Source: Planctomycetota bacterium
GTDB lineage: Bacteria; Planctomycetota; Phycisphaerae; Phycisphaerales; SM1A02
NCBI GenBank assembly: GCA_026386795.1
Contig: JAPLMU010000059.1
Span: 1 to 36,973, forward strand
Length of the DNA: 36,973 nt
Reading direction: 5' to 3'
This document shows positions 16,786 through 24,675 of the stretch, in pieces (the first letter of the stretch is position 1; each line of letters begins with the position of its first letter). Both the position numbers and the translations under genes were made by a program. The notes under the pieces are model-generated. The model was not told where the DNA came from. It did not search any database and saw nothing but the letters and a program-made list of their open reading frames with translations.

Positions 16786-18713
16786 CCGAGGAGTCGCAGG
16801 CTGTTCAGCACCACCGATACAGTCGATCCTTCATGCATGATCACTGCAAGCCAGATGGGGATTATTCCCATGATTGCAAGGGGAATCAGCGTGAACACCA
16901 TTCCCATGGAGATGAATACGTTCTGGCGGACAATGGATCGTGATGCGCGGCTGATGCCCACTGCAAATGGCAGTCGCAAGAGATCGTCAGACATGAGCGC
17001 AATATCGGCGGCCTCGAGCGCAACGTCAGTTCCCGACTTGCCCATGGCAATTCCAACCGTTGCTGCAGCAAGTGCTGGCGCGTCATTGACGCCGTCGCCC
17101 ACCATAGCAAGTGCGCCGTAGCGCTCTTGCAGTTCACGCACTGCATGAATCTTGTTCTCTGGCATCAGCGCCGCGCGCACTTCATCAATGCCAACGAGCC
17201 GAGCAACCGCATCGGCAACAGCTTGGTTGTCGCCAGTGAGCATGACTACTGGCCGCACTCCCAATGCATGAAGTTCGGCGATCGCCTCAGCCGCCTCTGG
17301 TCGCGGGCCGTCAATGAGCCCAATCGCACCTAAAAACTTTCCATTCGCGGCTACCAGCATCACCGTGCATGCTTCTGCCTCGAGTGATGCGATCGCTGCC
17401 TCTGCCTCCGCGGTGGCGCGCGGCGGCGCACTGGCATCTCGTCCCGCTTCCTCGCCGGCAAAGAGTCGTAGTGCTCCAAGATGAACACGCTCGCCGTCCA
17501 CCATGCCCGACATTCCCTTGCCGCGTACCGCCTGCGCGTCTGTCGCCGCCGAGAATGTAATGCCGCGTGAACGCGCCGCGCCAACAATCGCGCTCGCAAG
17601 TGGATGCGTTGAATGGTCTTCAATTGCCGCAGCGGTGCGCAGGACTCGCGCTTCATCGGCACCTGCAAAGGTGATCACGCGCCGAAGTGTTGGGCGCCCC
17701 ACGGTAAGGGTTCCCGTCTTGTCCATTGCAAAGCAGTTGATCGACCCAAGCGATTCGAGGTGTGCGCCACCCTTGATCAATATTCCATGTCGTGCAGCGC
17801 GTGCAACGCCGGCAAGTACTGCAGCTGGCGTACTGATGGCAAGCGCACACGGAGAAGCGCCGACAAGCAGCGTCATGGCGCGCAGGAATGCATCGCTCCA
17901 TCCAAGCCATCCGACAACGGGCGGCAGAATGGCCATGACGACTGTTGATCCAATCACCGCCGGAACATAGACGCGTGTGAATCGCTCGGCGTAGCGCTGG
18001 GTAGTGGACTTCTGCCCTTGCGCCTCTTCCACCATGCGGATCATCCGCGTAACAGTGGAATCAGCAGCAATGCGCGTGACTTTCACTTCTATCAATCCAT
18101 CGCCATTCAGCGTGCCAGCGAACACGTCGTCGCCGAGTCCCTTTTCAACCGGGATGCTCTCGCCGGTGATCGGGCTTTGATCAATGCTGCTCGCGCCGGC
18201 AGCAACCGTCCCGTCCATCGCAACGCGTTCCGCCGGACGGACGCGCACGAGATCGCCGAGCGCCACCGTTCCCACCGCGACTTCTGTGAATTCGTTGCCT
18301 CGGCGCACCCATGCCGTCTTCGGCGTCAGGCGTCCGAGCGCTCGGATCGCCTTGCGTGCCTGACCCATGGCATAGTGTTCAAGACCATGCCCAAGTGAGA
18401 ATAGCACCAGCAACATGGCGCCTTCGGCATACTCGCCGATGGCCGCTGCGCCGAGCGCGGCGACGGCCATCAGGAAGTCCACATCGAGATGTCCGCGCCG
18501 CAGTTCGCGCACCCCCTCAACGAATGCTGCCCAGCCGGCCACGATGTAACTGATCGCAAAGAGTGTCCCCCATGCGGCGAGCGGCGCATCGCTACGCTGC
18601 AACAGCCAGCCCACGAGCAGTGCCGCTGCAGCCACGGCTGGCTCAAGGAGTTCGCGGTTTCGGCGCCACCATGGCGCGTCATCTGGAATTTCTTCGGTGG
18701 TGTGTTCGCTCAC
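16749..18713 (-). CDS. P1B-4-type heavy-metal transporting ATPase
   Basis: This 654-residue inner-membrane metal pump carries the P-type ATPase signatures TGES (residues 183-186), DKTGT with phosphorylated D331, and MVGDGVNDAPAL. The membrane metal motif is SPC (287-289) instead of CPC, and the last membrane region reads HEGST near residue 627 followed by LNSLRLL. SPC together with HEG(G/S)T defines the P1B-4 group, whose members export Co(II), Fe(II) or Zn(II). No N-terminal HMA or CxxC domain is present, only an acidic, Trp-containing start, also usual for the group. Hydrophobic helices precede the actuator domain at about residues 25-115. The start is GTG. It is divergent from the flavoprotein gene, with 45 bases between the two starts. 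No metal regulator lies beside it, so the specific metal is not known. Confidence 0.92.
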   Translation of the reverse strand: MSEHTTEEIPDDAPWWRRNRELLEPAVAAAALLVGWLLQRSDAPLAAWGTLFAISYIVAGWAAFVEGVRELRRGHLDVDFLMAVAALGAAAIGEYAEGAMLLVLFSLGHGLEHYAMGQARKAIRALGRLTPKTAWVRRGNEFTEVAVGTVALGDLVRVRPAERVAMDGTVAAGASSIDQSPITGESIPVEKGLGDDVFAGTLNGDGLIEVKVTRIAADSTVTRMIRMVEEAQGQKSTTQRYAERFTRVYVPAVIGSTVVMAILPPVVGWLGWSDAFLRAMTLLVGASPCALAISTPAAVLAGVARAARHGILIKGGAHLESLGSINCFAMDKTGTLTVGRPTLRRVITFAGADEARVLRTAAAIEDHSTHPLASAIVGAARSRGITFSAATDAQAVRGKGMSGMVDGERVHLGALRLFAGEEAGRDASAPPRATAEAEAAIASLEAEACTVMLVAANGKFLGAIGLIDGPRPEAAEAIAELHALGVRPVVMLTGDNQAVADAVARLVGIDEVRAALMPENKIHAVRELQERYGALAMVGDGVNDAPALAAATVGIAMGKSGTDVALEAADIALMSDDLLRLPFAVGISRASRSIVRQNVFISMGMVFTLIPLAIMGIIPIWLAVIMHEGSTVSVVLNSLRLLGYKLPPRPTATP

Positions 18714-18743
18714 GGGTGCAGGGAGGATATCGGTGTATTCGGC

Positions 18744-18749
18744 TACGAT
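18744..18749 (+). promoter_or_regulatory. Candidate -10 element (TACGAT) before the flavoprotein gene
   Basis: TACGAT lies 9 bases before the ATG at 18759 in the 45-base divergent gap between the metal ATPase and the flavoprotein. No Shine-Dalgarno sequence is present. On the minus strand, TATCCT (18724-18729) lies 10 bases before the GTG of the ATPase, so both divergent genes may start this way. Confidence 0.35.
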
Positions 18750-18758
18750 GAGACACCG

Positions 18759-19403
18759 ATGTCAGAAGAAGGATTTCAATTTCCTGCCCCCACTCCAAGC
18801 GATCTTGGCGATCATGAAGTCCGCCGCGAGGGCAGTGCCCTTGAAGGGGCTCGTCTTGCGCTCTTGGTGACCGGTGGAATCGCGGCTATGAAGGCTCCGC
18901 TCGTGGCTCGCGCCTTGCGCCGTCAAGGTGCCGAAGTCACCGCATTCGCGACTACGGAAGCACTTCGCTATGTTGCTCGCGAAGCGTTGGAGTGGGCATG
19001 CACGCGGCCAGTGGTTGTTGAATTGTCTGCTGATGCTGAACATCTTTCTGACGCAGCGCCGTTTGATATTTATCTAGTTGCGCCAGCCACCTACAGCGTC
19101 ATTGGAAAGTGTGCGCACGGGATCGCTGACACTCCAGTGACCGCAACGCTCGCGAGTGCCATCGGACGCATGGAGCGCGGCAACGCGACTGTGCTCTTTG
19201 CTCCCACCATGCACGGCACCATGCATAACTCGATTCTGGTTGCCAACCTGCAGGCATTGCACACGGTCGGCTGCACGATTATTTCTCCGCGTGATGACGG
19301 CGGCAAGCACAACCTTCCAAGTGAGGCAGCGCTCGTTGATGCCTGCGCGGGTGCATTTGCTCGTCTTCGCGTGACTGGTCGTTCGCGCTCTCGTCACTCT
19401 TAA
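18759..19403 (+). CDS. Flavoprotein of the phosphopantothenoylcysteine decarboxylase (CoaC/HFCD) fold
   Basis: The 214-residue product has a Rossmann-like flavoprotein domain: LALLVTGGIAAMKAP (FMN phosphate loop and first helix), VTAFATTEALRYV, then AEHLSDAAPFDIYLVAPAT. H95 in this last segment aligns with the catalytic His of HFCD decarboxylases. CoaC enzymes decarboxylate 4'-phosphopantothenoylcysteine in coenzyme A synthesis, and relatives modify peptides or prenylate flavin. Here the usual PASANT motif reads PATYSV, the PxMNxxMW motif reads PTMHGTMH, and no Cys is seen in the later substrate loop (ISPRDDGGKHNLPS). The CoaB synthetase half of the usual bacterial fusion is also absent. A standard CoaC role is therefore doubtful. 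The ATG at 18759 is chosen because the frame upstream (to 18489) is only the antisense of the ATPase gene. Confidence 0.8.
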   Translation: MSEEGFQFPAPTPSDLGDHEVRREGSALEGARLALLVTGGIAAMKAPLVARALRRQGAEVTAFATTEALRYVAREALEWACTRPVVVELSADAEHLSDAAPFDIYLVAPATYSVIGKCAHGIADTPVTATLASAIGRMERGNATVLFAPTMHGTMHNSILVANLQALHTVGCTIISPRDDGGKHNLPSEAALVDACAGAFARLRVTGRSRSRHS

Positions 19404-19428
19404 ATTCCTCGACTCGATGGTTCATCCC

Positions 19429-20856
19429 ATGAATATTGCCTCGATTGCGGCGTGTGCTTCCACGGTCATCATTCTGAACGCGCAAACTGCGCCAGTTGCG
19501 GGGCAGCAGGCGCCGCCGTTGCTTGCGCCGGCTCCGAGTGCTGCTCCAAGGTTGGTTTCCGCCCCCGCCCCAAACTCGACTCCCGGTTCCGCGCTGGTTT
19601 CGCTTGCGCCCACCACGGAGACAGCGGTACTCAGTGCGCCCGTTCCAACGATCTCGCCGACGTGGGGCTATCGGGTGTCGGTCATTGGAAATCAAGTGTT
19701 TGCCACTGGTCCAGAGCGCGCTATGTCAATCGGCGCGTTTGGGCAGATTTGCACGTGGGAACGAGGGTCAGCGATTGCATGGACGGCAGACATCACGCTT
19801 TCGCAATTAGAGGGGGGCATGCCTGGTGACTATTGTTTCCAGCGTCTTGAACGCGGCGGGCCATTTCTCTTTACAGCTATGAATCGAAATGGACCCGGGA
19901 CCAGCATTCGTGTTCTTGCGCCACGCAGCGGACGGGTTGCAGAAGTTGCATCCGTCGCACTGCCGACGGGCGCAGACCTACCAACCTTTGGTTCTTACTT
20001 CGCAAGTGATGGCGCAACACTCGCCGTCAGCAGTACGGACTTGCGATTCGGTCTGGGTGCAGCGAGCAACGAACGCGCCCGTGATCCAAAGACATTCATT
20101 TACTCATATCGCCAAGGGATTTGGAATCTGGATGGGTTTGTGAAGGCGCCCGCTTCCGCCACTGGCGTGCCGACCGACGCCATGTGGTTCGGGGTTTCGC
20201 TTGATGTCGACGGTGATGTTCTCGCGATTGGTCGACCAGCCACAATTCCGCCGCGACATACAGAGTCGATGCCTCTCTCAGGCGAGGCGCGGGTGCACAT
20301 CTATCGACGCATGTCCGGACAATGGATGCCCGAGGCAGACATCCTTGGCGCATCAGTGACGGATATGAAATGCTTTGGCCTGAACGTCGTGGTAGAAGGC
20401 GATCTGCTGGTTGTGCGTGGCATGACCCCCGACGACTTTGAGGCACCATCTCGGGTCTGGCTGTTCGCACGCATCGGCGGTACTTGGGTGCTCCGGCAGG
20501 AATTGATGCCGCAAGTTGGAATCGTCCCCGGCCGCGCCTACGGATTCGCGATGGCAATTTCCAAGGGTCACATCGTGCTCGGCGACAGCAGTGCACGCGG
20601 GGTCGACGAGATTGGCGATTCCACCCCTGGCATGGCGCTCGTCTTCGAGGAGCGCAATGGGCAGTGGATCAATACGAAGCGCCTGATGCCCGCAGCCCCG
20701 TGCACGGATCGAAGCTTCGGCAACGATGTTGCGGCTGACTGGCCACTCGTTGTGATCGGTCGTGCAAAGAACGAGCGGCTCGGCCTTGAGCCGGGTGGCG
20801 CGTATGTGTTCGATCTGTCAGGCAGCGGTCAGGCTGTCTCGCCGCGGCCCCAGTAA
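19429..20856 (+). CDS. Secreted beta-propeller-like (FG-GAP-type) protein
   Basis: The product begins with a signal-like stretch (MNIASIAACASTVIILNAQT) followed by a Pro/Ala/Ser linker to about residue 70. The remaining 400 residues contain loosely repeated blade-like units pairing a surface-exposed D-G-x-x-L/V with a later W: FGVSLDVDGDVLAIGRP, ARVHIYRRMSGQWMPEAD, CFGLNVVVEGDLLVVRG and FAMAISKGHIVLGDSS. The unit pattern resembles FG-GAP repeats and integrin-like propellers, which in Planctomycete secreted proteins are common adhesion or binding modules. No catalytic motif is visible. ATG 19417 is an alternative start 4 residues earlier. The gene follows the flavoprotein by 13-25 bases. Its 3' end overlaps the convergent small membrane protein gene by 28 bases. 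Confidence 0.7.
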   Translation: MNIASIAACASTVIILNAQTAPVAGQQAPPLLAPAPSAAPRLVSAPAPNSTPGSALVSLAPTTETAVLSAPVPTISPTWGYRVSVIGNQVFATGPERAMSIGAFGQICTWERGSAIAWTADITLSQLEGGMPGDYCFQRLERGGPFLFTAMNRNGPGTSIRVLAPRSGRVAEVASVALPTGADLPTFGSYFASDGATLAVSSTDLRFGLGAASNERARDPKTFIYSYRQGIWNLDGFVKAPASATGVPTDAMWFGVSLDVDGDVLAIGRPATIPPRHTESMPLSGEARVHIYRRMSGQWMPEADILGASVTDMKCFGLNVVVEGDLLVVRGMTPDDFEAPSRVWLFARIGGTWVLRQELMPQVGIVPGRAYGFAMAISKGHIVLGDSSARGVDEIGDSTPGMALVFEERNGQWINTKRLMPAAPCTDRSFGNDVAADWPLVVIGRAKNERLGLEPGGAYVFDLSGSGQAVSPRPQ

Positions 20857-21164
20857 CGGACGACGAATGCGCCCGCTGTGGCTCCGCAGAGAAGTGACAT
20901 GGCGGTAGCCCACTTGTCCCACGGGAGCGGCTCGTGCCAGGCGTTGAGCTTGACCCACGGGTTCCAGCCGATCGCGAGCGCTGCAAAGATGGCGGCCCAC
21001 AACGCGTTTCCGGCGCGGACGCTGACTCCTGAGCCAACAAGGAAGATTCCAAACAGTGCGGCCTGCGCCCACACTACGAATGGACCATCGTTGATGATTC
21101 CCGCTCCGCGGAGAAGCAGGTAGATCGCGGCGAACATGACGGCGAAGAGGGCACCCTTTGGCAT
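20829..21164 (-). CDS. Small integral membrane protein, DUF6804-like
   Basis: The 111-residue product has about four hydrophobic segments (ALFAVMFAAIYLLLRG, VVWAQAALFGIFLVGSG, ALWAAIFAALAIGWNPWV, ATAMSLLCGATAGAFVVRYW). The third, ending in an N-P motif followed by a short soluble W-H-E-P loop, resembles the small DUF6804 membrane family; I am only moderately sure of that family name. Function is unknown. The ATG has a good ribosome-binding site on the minus strand (AAGGGA just before it). It is divergent from the kinase gene with 122 bases between the starts, and convergent with the propeller-like gene. Confidence 0.7.
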   Translation of the reverse strand: MPKGALFAVMFAAIYLLLRGAGIINDGPFVVWAQAALFGIFLVGSGVSVRAGNALWAAIFAALAIGWNPWVKLNAWHEPLPWDKWATAMSLLCGATAGAFVVRYWGRGETA

Positions 21165-21271
21165 AGTCCCTTCTTCGGCAGGGTTGCCGTTGAATCCTTA
21201 CAGATCATCCTCCGCGCCTCGCACAGAGTCGAAGTTTGTCCGAATAACACGTCGGATGGGCGTATTCGCCG

Positions 21272-21277
21272 TACACT
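21272..21277 (+). promoter_or_regulatory. Candidate -10 element (TACACT) before the kinase gene
   Basis: TACACT lies 9 bases before the ATG at 21287. A GGAG directly abuts the ATG, too close to serve as a normal ribosome-binding site. This is the fifth TANNNT placement of the type. No -35 box at 16-18 bases is clear. Confidence 0.35.
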
Positions 21278-21286
21278 TCGCCGGAG

Positions 21287-23371
21287 ATGAACGCAGACCG
21301 AGCCCGCATCGCGGAACTTGCCGAGGCTGCGCGGCGCTTGCCAACGGCAGAGCGGCGTGCGTTCCTTGATGGATTTCGGCTTGACCCGGAAACCCGCCGC
21401 GCGGTCGAGAATGCACTGGCATCTGACCCGACGCGTGTGTGGAGTCCTTCGAAGGTTGAACCGGGCGAAGATGAACGTCCGCGCACGGGTGGGACTATTG
21501 CGGTGGCAAGCGATGACTTAGCAAACCCGAATGCAGGGGTCGCTGAAGTTGACGAGAAGAAGCTGAGGGATGCTGCTCGCGCTATGGATCCACTCGTCGG
21601 CAAAGAGTTTGGAGGAGTAAAAATCAAGTGTGCAGTGGGAGCAGGTGGCATGGGCCGCGTCTACCTCGGCACTGATGTGTCATCCGGAAATCGCGTAGCG
21701 CTGAAAGTATTGCTGCGCACGCATCGCGATGAAGATGTGCGCAAGCGCTTTGATCGCGAAGGGCGCATGATGGAGAAGTTGCGTCATCCCGGCATTGCCA
21801 CAGTGTTTCGCACAGGTATTGAGCAAGACGCGGATGTTGATGTTCCGTACATCGTCATGGAATATGTCGAAGGGGCGAAGATTGTCGAAGGGTCGAAGAT
21901 TGTCGAAAGGGCGAAGACCATTTCCGATCATGTGTTTGGCGAGCGACTCGGAACCCGCGAAACCGTTGACACATTTCTGCAAGCGTGTGATGCGGTCGGC
22001 TATGCGCATCGCGAGGGATATGTCCATCGCGATATCAAGCCACCGAACATTCTTGTCGATCGCCATGGTCGCGTGAAAGTGATTGACTTTGGCGTCGCTC
22101 GGGCAATTGCTGTCGACAACGCAGCCGCCACCCTTCGCACAGAAACTGGCCAGCTTGTTGGCACGATGCAGTACATGAGCCCGGAGCAATTCATTGCTGA
22201 TCCACGCGGAATTGATGCCCGCACTGACGTATACGCGCTCTGCGCCGTGCTGTACGAATTGCTCACCGGGATTCAGCCGCACGATCTGCGCGGCCTGCCA
22301 GTGCATGAGGCTGCGCGCATGGTGTGCGAGACCGAGCCCGCGGATGTGCGCCACTGCAATCCGCGGATTGATGATCAACTCGCAGTCATTGTCATGGACG
22401 GGCTGCGACTGGAGAAGTCGAAGCGCCCGGACGACGCGCGCGCCCTCGCGCTGCGACTTCGTGGTTGGATGGTGAATGGCTCGCGAGTTTCATCGAGCGC
22501 TCCAGTGTCGACACAAACGAATACGGCACACGGATCGCAGTCTGGTTTGCAGAACGACGCGCACCGACCACGCCTCGTGGTGAGTGCCGGTGGCGTTGTG
22601 CGCATCGGTGATAGCGGTTCAAAAACAGCGCCTTCGGCGCGGGCTCCGCGTCGTGGTGCGTGGATCGGCGGATTTCTGCTCGTCTGCGCTGTTGCTACCG
22701 CGCTCGCCATGTCACTCGGGCTGATTGATGTGCGCGCCTTGCTCGCGCGCGGTCGTACTTGGTTTGACAATGCAACAGGCGCCGCTCCTGATAGCGGCGC
22801 GCCTTCTGGAAGTGCTGGTAGTTCAGCACCGTCGGGTCCAGTTGTGCCGGCCCCCGGCATTCGCATGTCGGAGTTTCGGGTGTTGAGTGCCCCGCCCGGA
22901 GCATCGGTCACAGTTGACGGCGCGCCGCGTGGGCGCACGCCCGCTGTGATCTTGATTCCGGCGTCGCAAGAAGTTCATTCCGTTGAGGTTTCCTTGGAAG
23001 GGTGGAGTAGTGCGCGTGCTCGGTGGTCGGGCGCGGACACTCCAATCATCGCGCTCAACATGGAACCACTCGCAACTGTTGAACGCCTTCCCCGCCTATT
23101 CACGCTTGAAGTTGGTCAATTACCGCGCGGGGCAGTGCTTCGGATCACCGCACCGGAGGCGCGGGAGTTGGCTGCTGGCACATGGTGCGTTGAGGTTCCA
23201 TTCGTGCAACGCGAAGGGGCATGGGATGCACCCCCGATCGTTCTGACAGCTGTCGACGCGTCAGGCAAGCCGTTGTTGATCGAACACGGAACGCACCAAT
23301 CGACTGGGGAAGCGCGCCTTGCGGTGCGCGCTGATGAAGCGCACAATCCCATTCGTGTTCGTGTGCACTGA
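21287..23371 (+). CDS. Transmembrane Hanks-type Ser/Thr protein kinase with PEGA domain
   Basis: This 694-residue kinase has an N-terminal helical region, a kinase domain from about residue 110 to 395, a transmembrane helix at about 460-482 and an extracytoplasmic C-terminus. Catalytic elements are complete: Gly loop GAGGMGRVY (118-126), V-A-L-K with K140, HRDIKPPN with catalytic D249, DFG with D267, and YMSPEQ in the activation segment. After the helix comes a Pro/Ser/Gly linker and a PEGA-like module (FRVLSAPPGASVTVDGAPRG), a surface-layer or envelope-binding repeat often fused to bacterial kinases. It probably senses an envelope signal and phosphorylates cytoplasmic targets; none can be named. 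A three-copy hexapeptide insertion lies directly after the hinge motif IVMEYVEG. The gene is convergent with the secretion operon, with 14 bases between the stops. Confidence 0.95.
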   Translation: MNADRARIAELAEAARRLPTAERRAFLDGFRLDPETRRAVENALASDPTRVWSPSKVEPGEDERPRTGGTIAVASDDLANPNAGVAEVDEKKLRDAARAMDPLVGKEFGGVKIKCAVGAGGMGRVYLGTDVSSGNRVALKVLLRTHRDEDVRKRFDREGRMMEKLRHPGIATVFRTGIEQDADVDVPYIVMEYVEGAKIVEGSKIVERAKTISDHVFGERLGTRETVDTFLQACDAVGYAHREGYVHRDIKPPNILVDRHGRVKVIDFGVARAIAVDNAAATLRTETGQLVGTMQYMSPEQFIADPRGIDARTDVYALCAVLYELLTGIQPHDLRGLPVHEAARMVCETEPADVRHCNPRIDDQLAVIVMDGLRLEKSKRPDDARALALRLRGWMVNGSRVSSSAPVSTQTNTAHGSQSGLQNDAHRPRLVVSAGGVVRIGDSGSKTAPSARAPRRGAWIGGFLLVCAVATALAMSLGLIDVRALLARGRTWFDNATGAAPDSGAPSGSAGSSAPSGPVVPAPGIRMSEFRVLSAPPGASVTVDGAPRGRTPAVILIPASQEVHSVEVSLEGWSSARARWSGADTPIIALNMEPLATVERLPRLFTLEVGQLPRGAVLRITAPEARELAAGTWCVEVPFVQREGAWDAPPIVLTAVDASGKPLLIEHGTHQSTGEARLAVRADEAHNPIRVRVH
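21866..21919 (+). repeat. Three 18-bp tandem repeats inside the kinase gene
   Basis: Units start at 21866, 21884 and 21902. The first two differ by one base and the third by a few. They encode VEGAKI, VEGSKI and VERAKT, inserted just after the kinase hinge in the region of helix alpha-D. The near-identity of units one and two suggests a recent duplication. Confidence 0.85.
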
Positions 23372-23385
23372 GTACGAAAGCAACG

Positions 23386-24675
23386 TCAGTGCCCCGGGCG
23401 CATGTTCTTCGACATGTTGAAGATCGGTAGCAGCATCGCAGATGCAATTCCGCCGACCACTAGACCCATACCGACGATCATGATCGGTTCCACCATGCTG
23501 GTGGTTGACTTGACTGCGATATCAAGGTCGTCTTCCGCTGCAGCAGCGGCGTGCTCGAGCACTTCGGACAGCCGACCAGATTTCTCGCCACTCGCGATCA
23601 TCGCCACGACATTGCGCGGCACGAAATCAAATTCACGGAAGGTCGGCGCAATCTCTTGACCCTTGCTGATGCGGTCCTCAAGGAGGATCCATAGTTTGGT
23701 GTAGTGGACGTTTCCAGTGACTTCGCGGCAGATACGAACCACATCAATCAATGAAACGCCCGCTGAAAGCAGAGTAGACATGGTGCTTGAGAAACGCACG
23801 AGGTACAGGCACCGGAACATATGTCCAAGAACGGGCATCCGAAGTTTCACCGTATCAAGGGTGATTCGCCCAGCTTCAGTACGTACGTACCACCACGTTC
23901 CGCCGACGACTGTAGCAATAACGGGTCCATAGATCATCCAGCCAGTGCGGAGGAATCCACTGAGCCATACCAGTGCCTTGGTCGGTGCTGGCAGACGGTC
24001 GCCTTGCGCCCGAAAGAGCGGTCCAAACTTTGGAAGCACGAAGACCATGATGATGGCTACGGCAAGCACCGCAACGAACAGCATGATGGCGGGATACATC
24101 ATCGCGCCCTTGATCTGTTTGCTCGTCCGGCGCGCCTTGGAGAGATCCTTGGATACGCGCGCGAGCATTTCGTCCAACTTTCCCGACGCTTCAGCAGCCC
24201 GCATCAAGGAAACCAAGAGCGCAGGAAATACCCGTGGATACTTGCCAAGAACGGCACTGAAATCTTCACCTTCGCATACGTCCGAGCGGATCAATCGAAC
24301 GAACTCGGCAACATCCTTCTTGGAGGCCTGTTCAGCAAAGGTGTCGAGCGATTCTGCAAGTGGCACGCCGGTGCGGAGCATCACAGCTAACTGTTGGCAG
24401 AATGAAACTACATCGTCCTTTGACATCGCCCGAGAGAGTCGGCGACGCAGGCGTGCGGGGTCGGACTCCTGGCCAACTGGCGCTGCGATATCGCCAAGTT
24501 CAACAGACAAGATCGCCAGACCCTGATGCCGCAGCTCGCGCACTGCTGCTGCATGATCGTGGGCTTCCACCACGCCTTTGACCAACGCTCCGCCTTCCGA
24601 GCGGCGCGCGCGGTAGGTGAACTTCCGAGTGGGAGCACTAGTTTCAATGATTTTCTCAGCGGCGGCAGGCACCAT
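23386..24675 (-). CDS. Type II secretion / type IV pilus inner-membrane platform protein (GspF/PilC)
   Basis: The 429-residue polytopic protein contains the two duplicated T2SSF domains. The first includes VSFCQQLAVMLRTGVPLAES and LMRAAEASGKLDEML, the second FSSTMSTLLSAGVSLIDVV and MIASGEKSGRLSEVLE. Membrane helices follow each domain (YPAIMLFVAVLAVAIIMVFV; the C-terminal one is IMIVGMGLVVGGIASAML). GspF/PilC is the inner-membrane core on which the ATPase drives pseudopilin assembly. ATG 24675 is preferred over 24687 because GAGGAGG lies 3 bases before it. It overlaps the end of the ATPase gene by 20 bases and is the last gene of the minus-strand operon. Confidence 0.95.
   Translation of the reverse strand: MVPAAAEKIIETSAPTRKFTYRARRSEGGALVKGVVEAHDHAAAVRELRHQGLAILSVELGDIAAPVGQESDPARLRRRLSRAMSKDDVVSFCQQLAVMLRTGVPLAESLDTFAEQASKKDVAEFVRLIRSDVCEGEDFSAVLGKYPRVFPALLVSLMRAAEASGKLDEMLARVSKDLSKARRTSKQIKGAMMYPAIMLFVAVLAVAIIMVFVLPKFGPLFRAQGDRLPAPTKALVWLSGFLRTGWMIYGPVIATVVGGTWWYVRTEAGRITLDTVKLRMPVLGHMFRCLYLVRFSSTMSTLLSAGVSLIDVVRICREVTGNVHYTKLWILLEDRISKGQEIAPTFREFDFVPRNVVAMIASGEKSGRLSEVLEHAAAAAEDDLDIAVKSTTSMVEPIMIVGMGLVVGGIASAMLLPIFNMSKNMRPGH

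Noticed and set aside
18489-18758. N-terminal extension of the flavoprotein
   Set aside because: These codons are the antisense of the metal ATPase start and show no domain; ATG 18759 begins the recognisable protein.
23372-23385. Bidirectional terminator between the kinase and GspF genes
   Set aside because: The 14-base gap holds no stable stem; only a weak 5-bp pairing reaching into the kinase end is possible.
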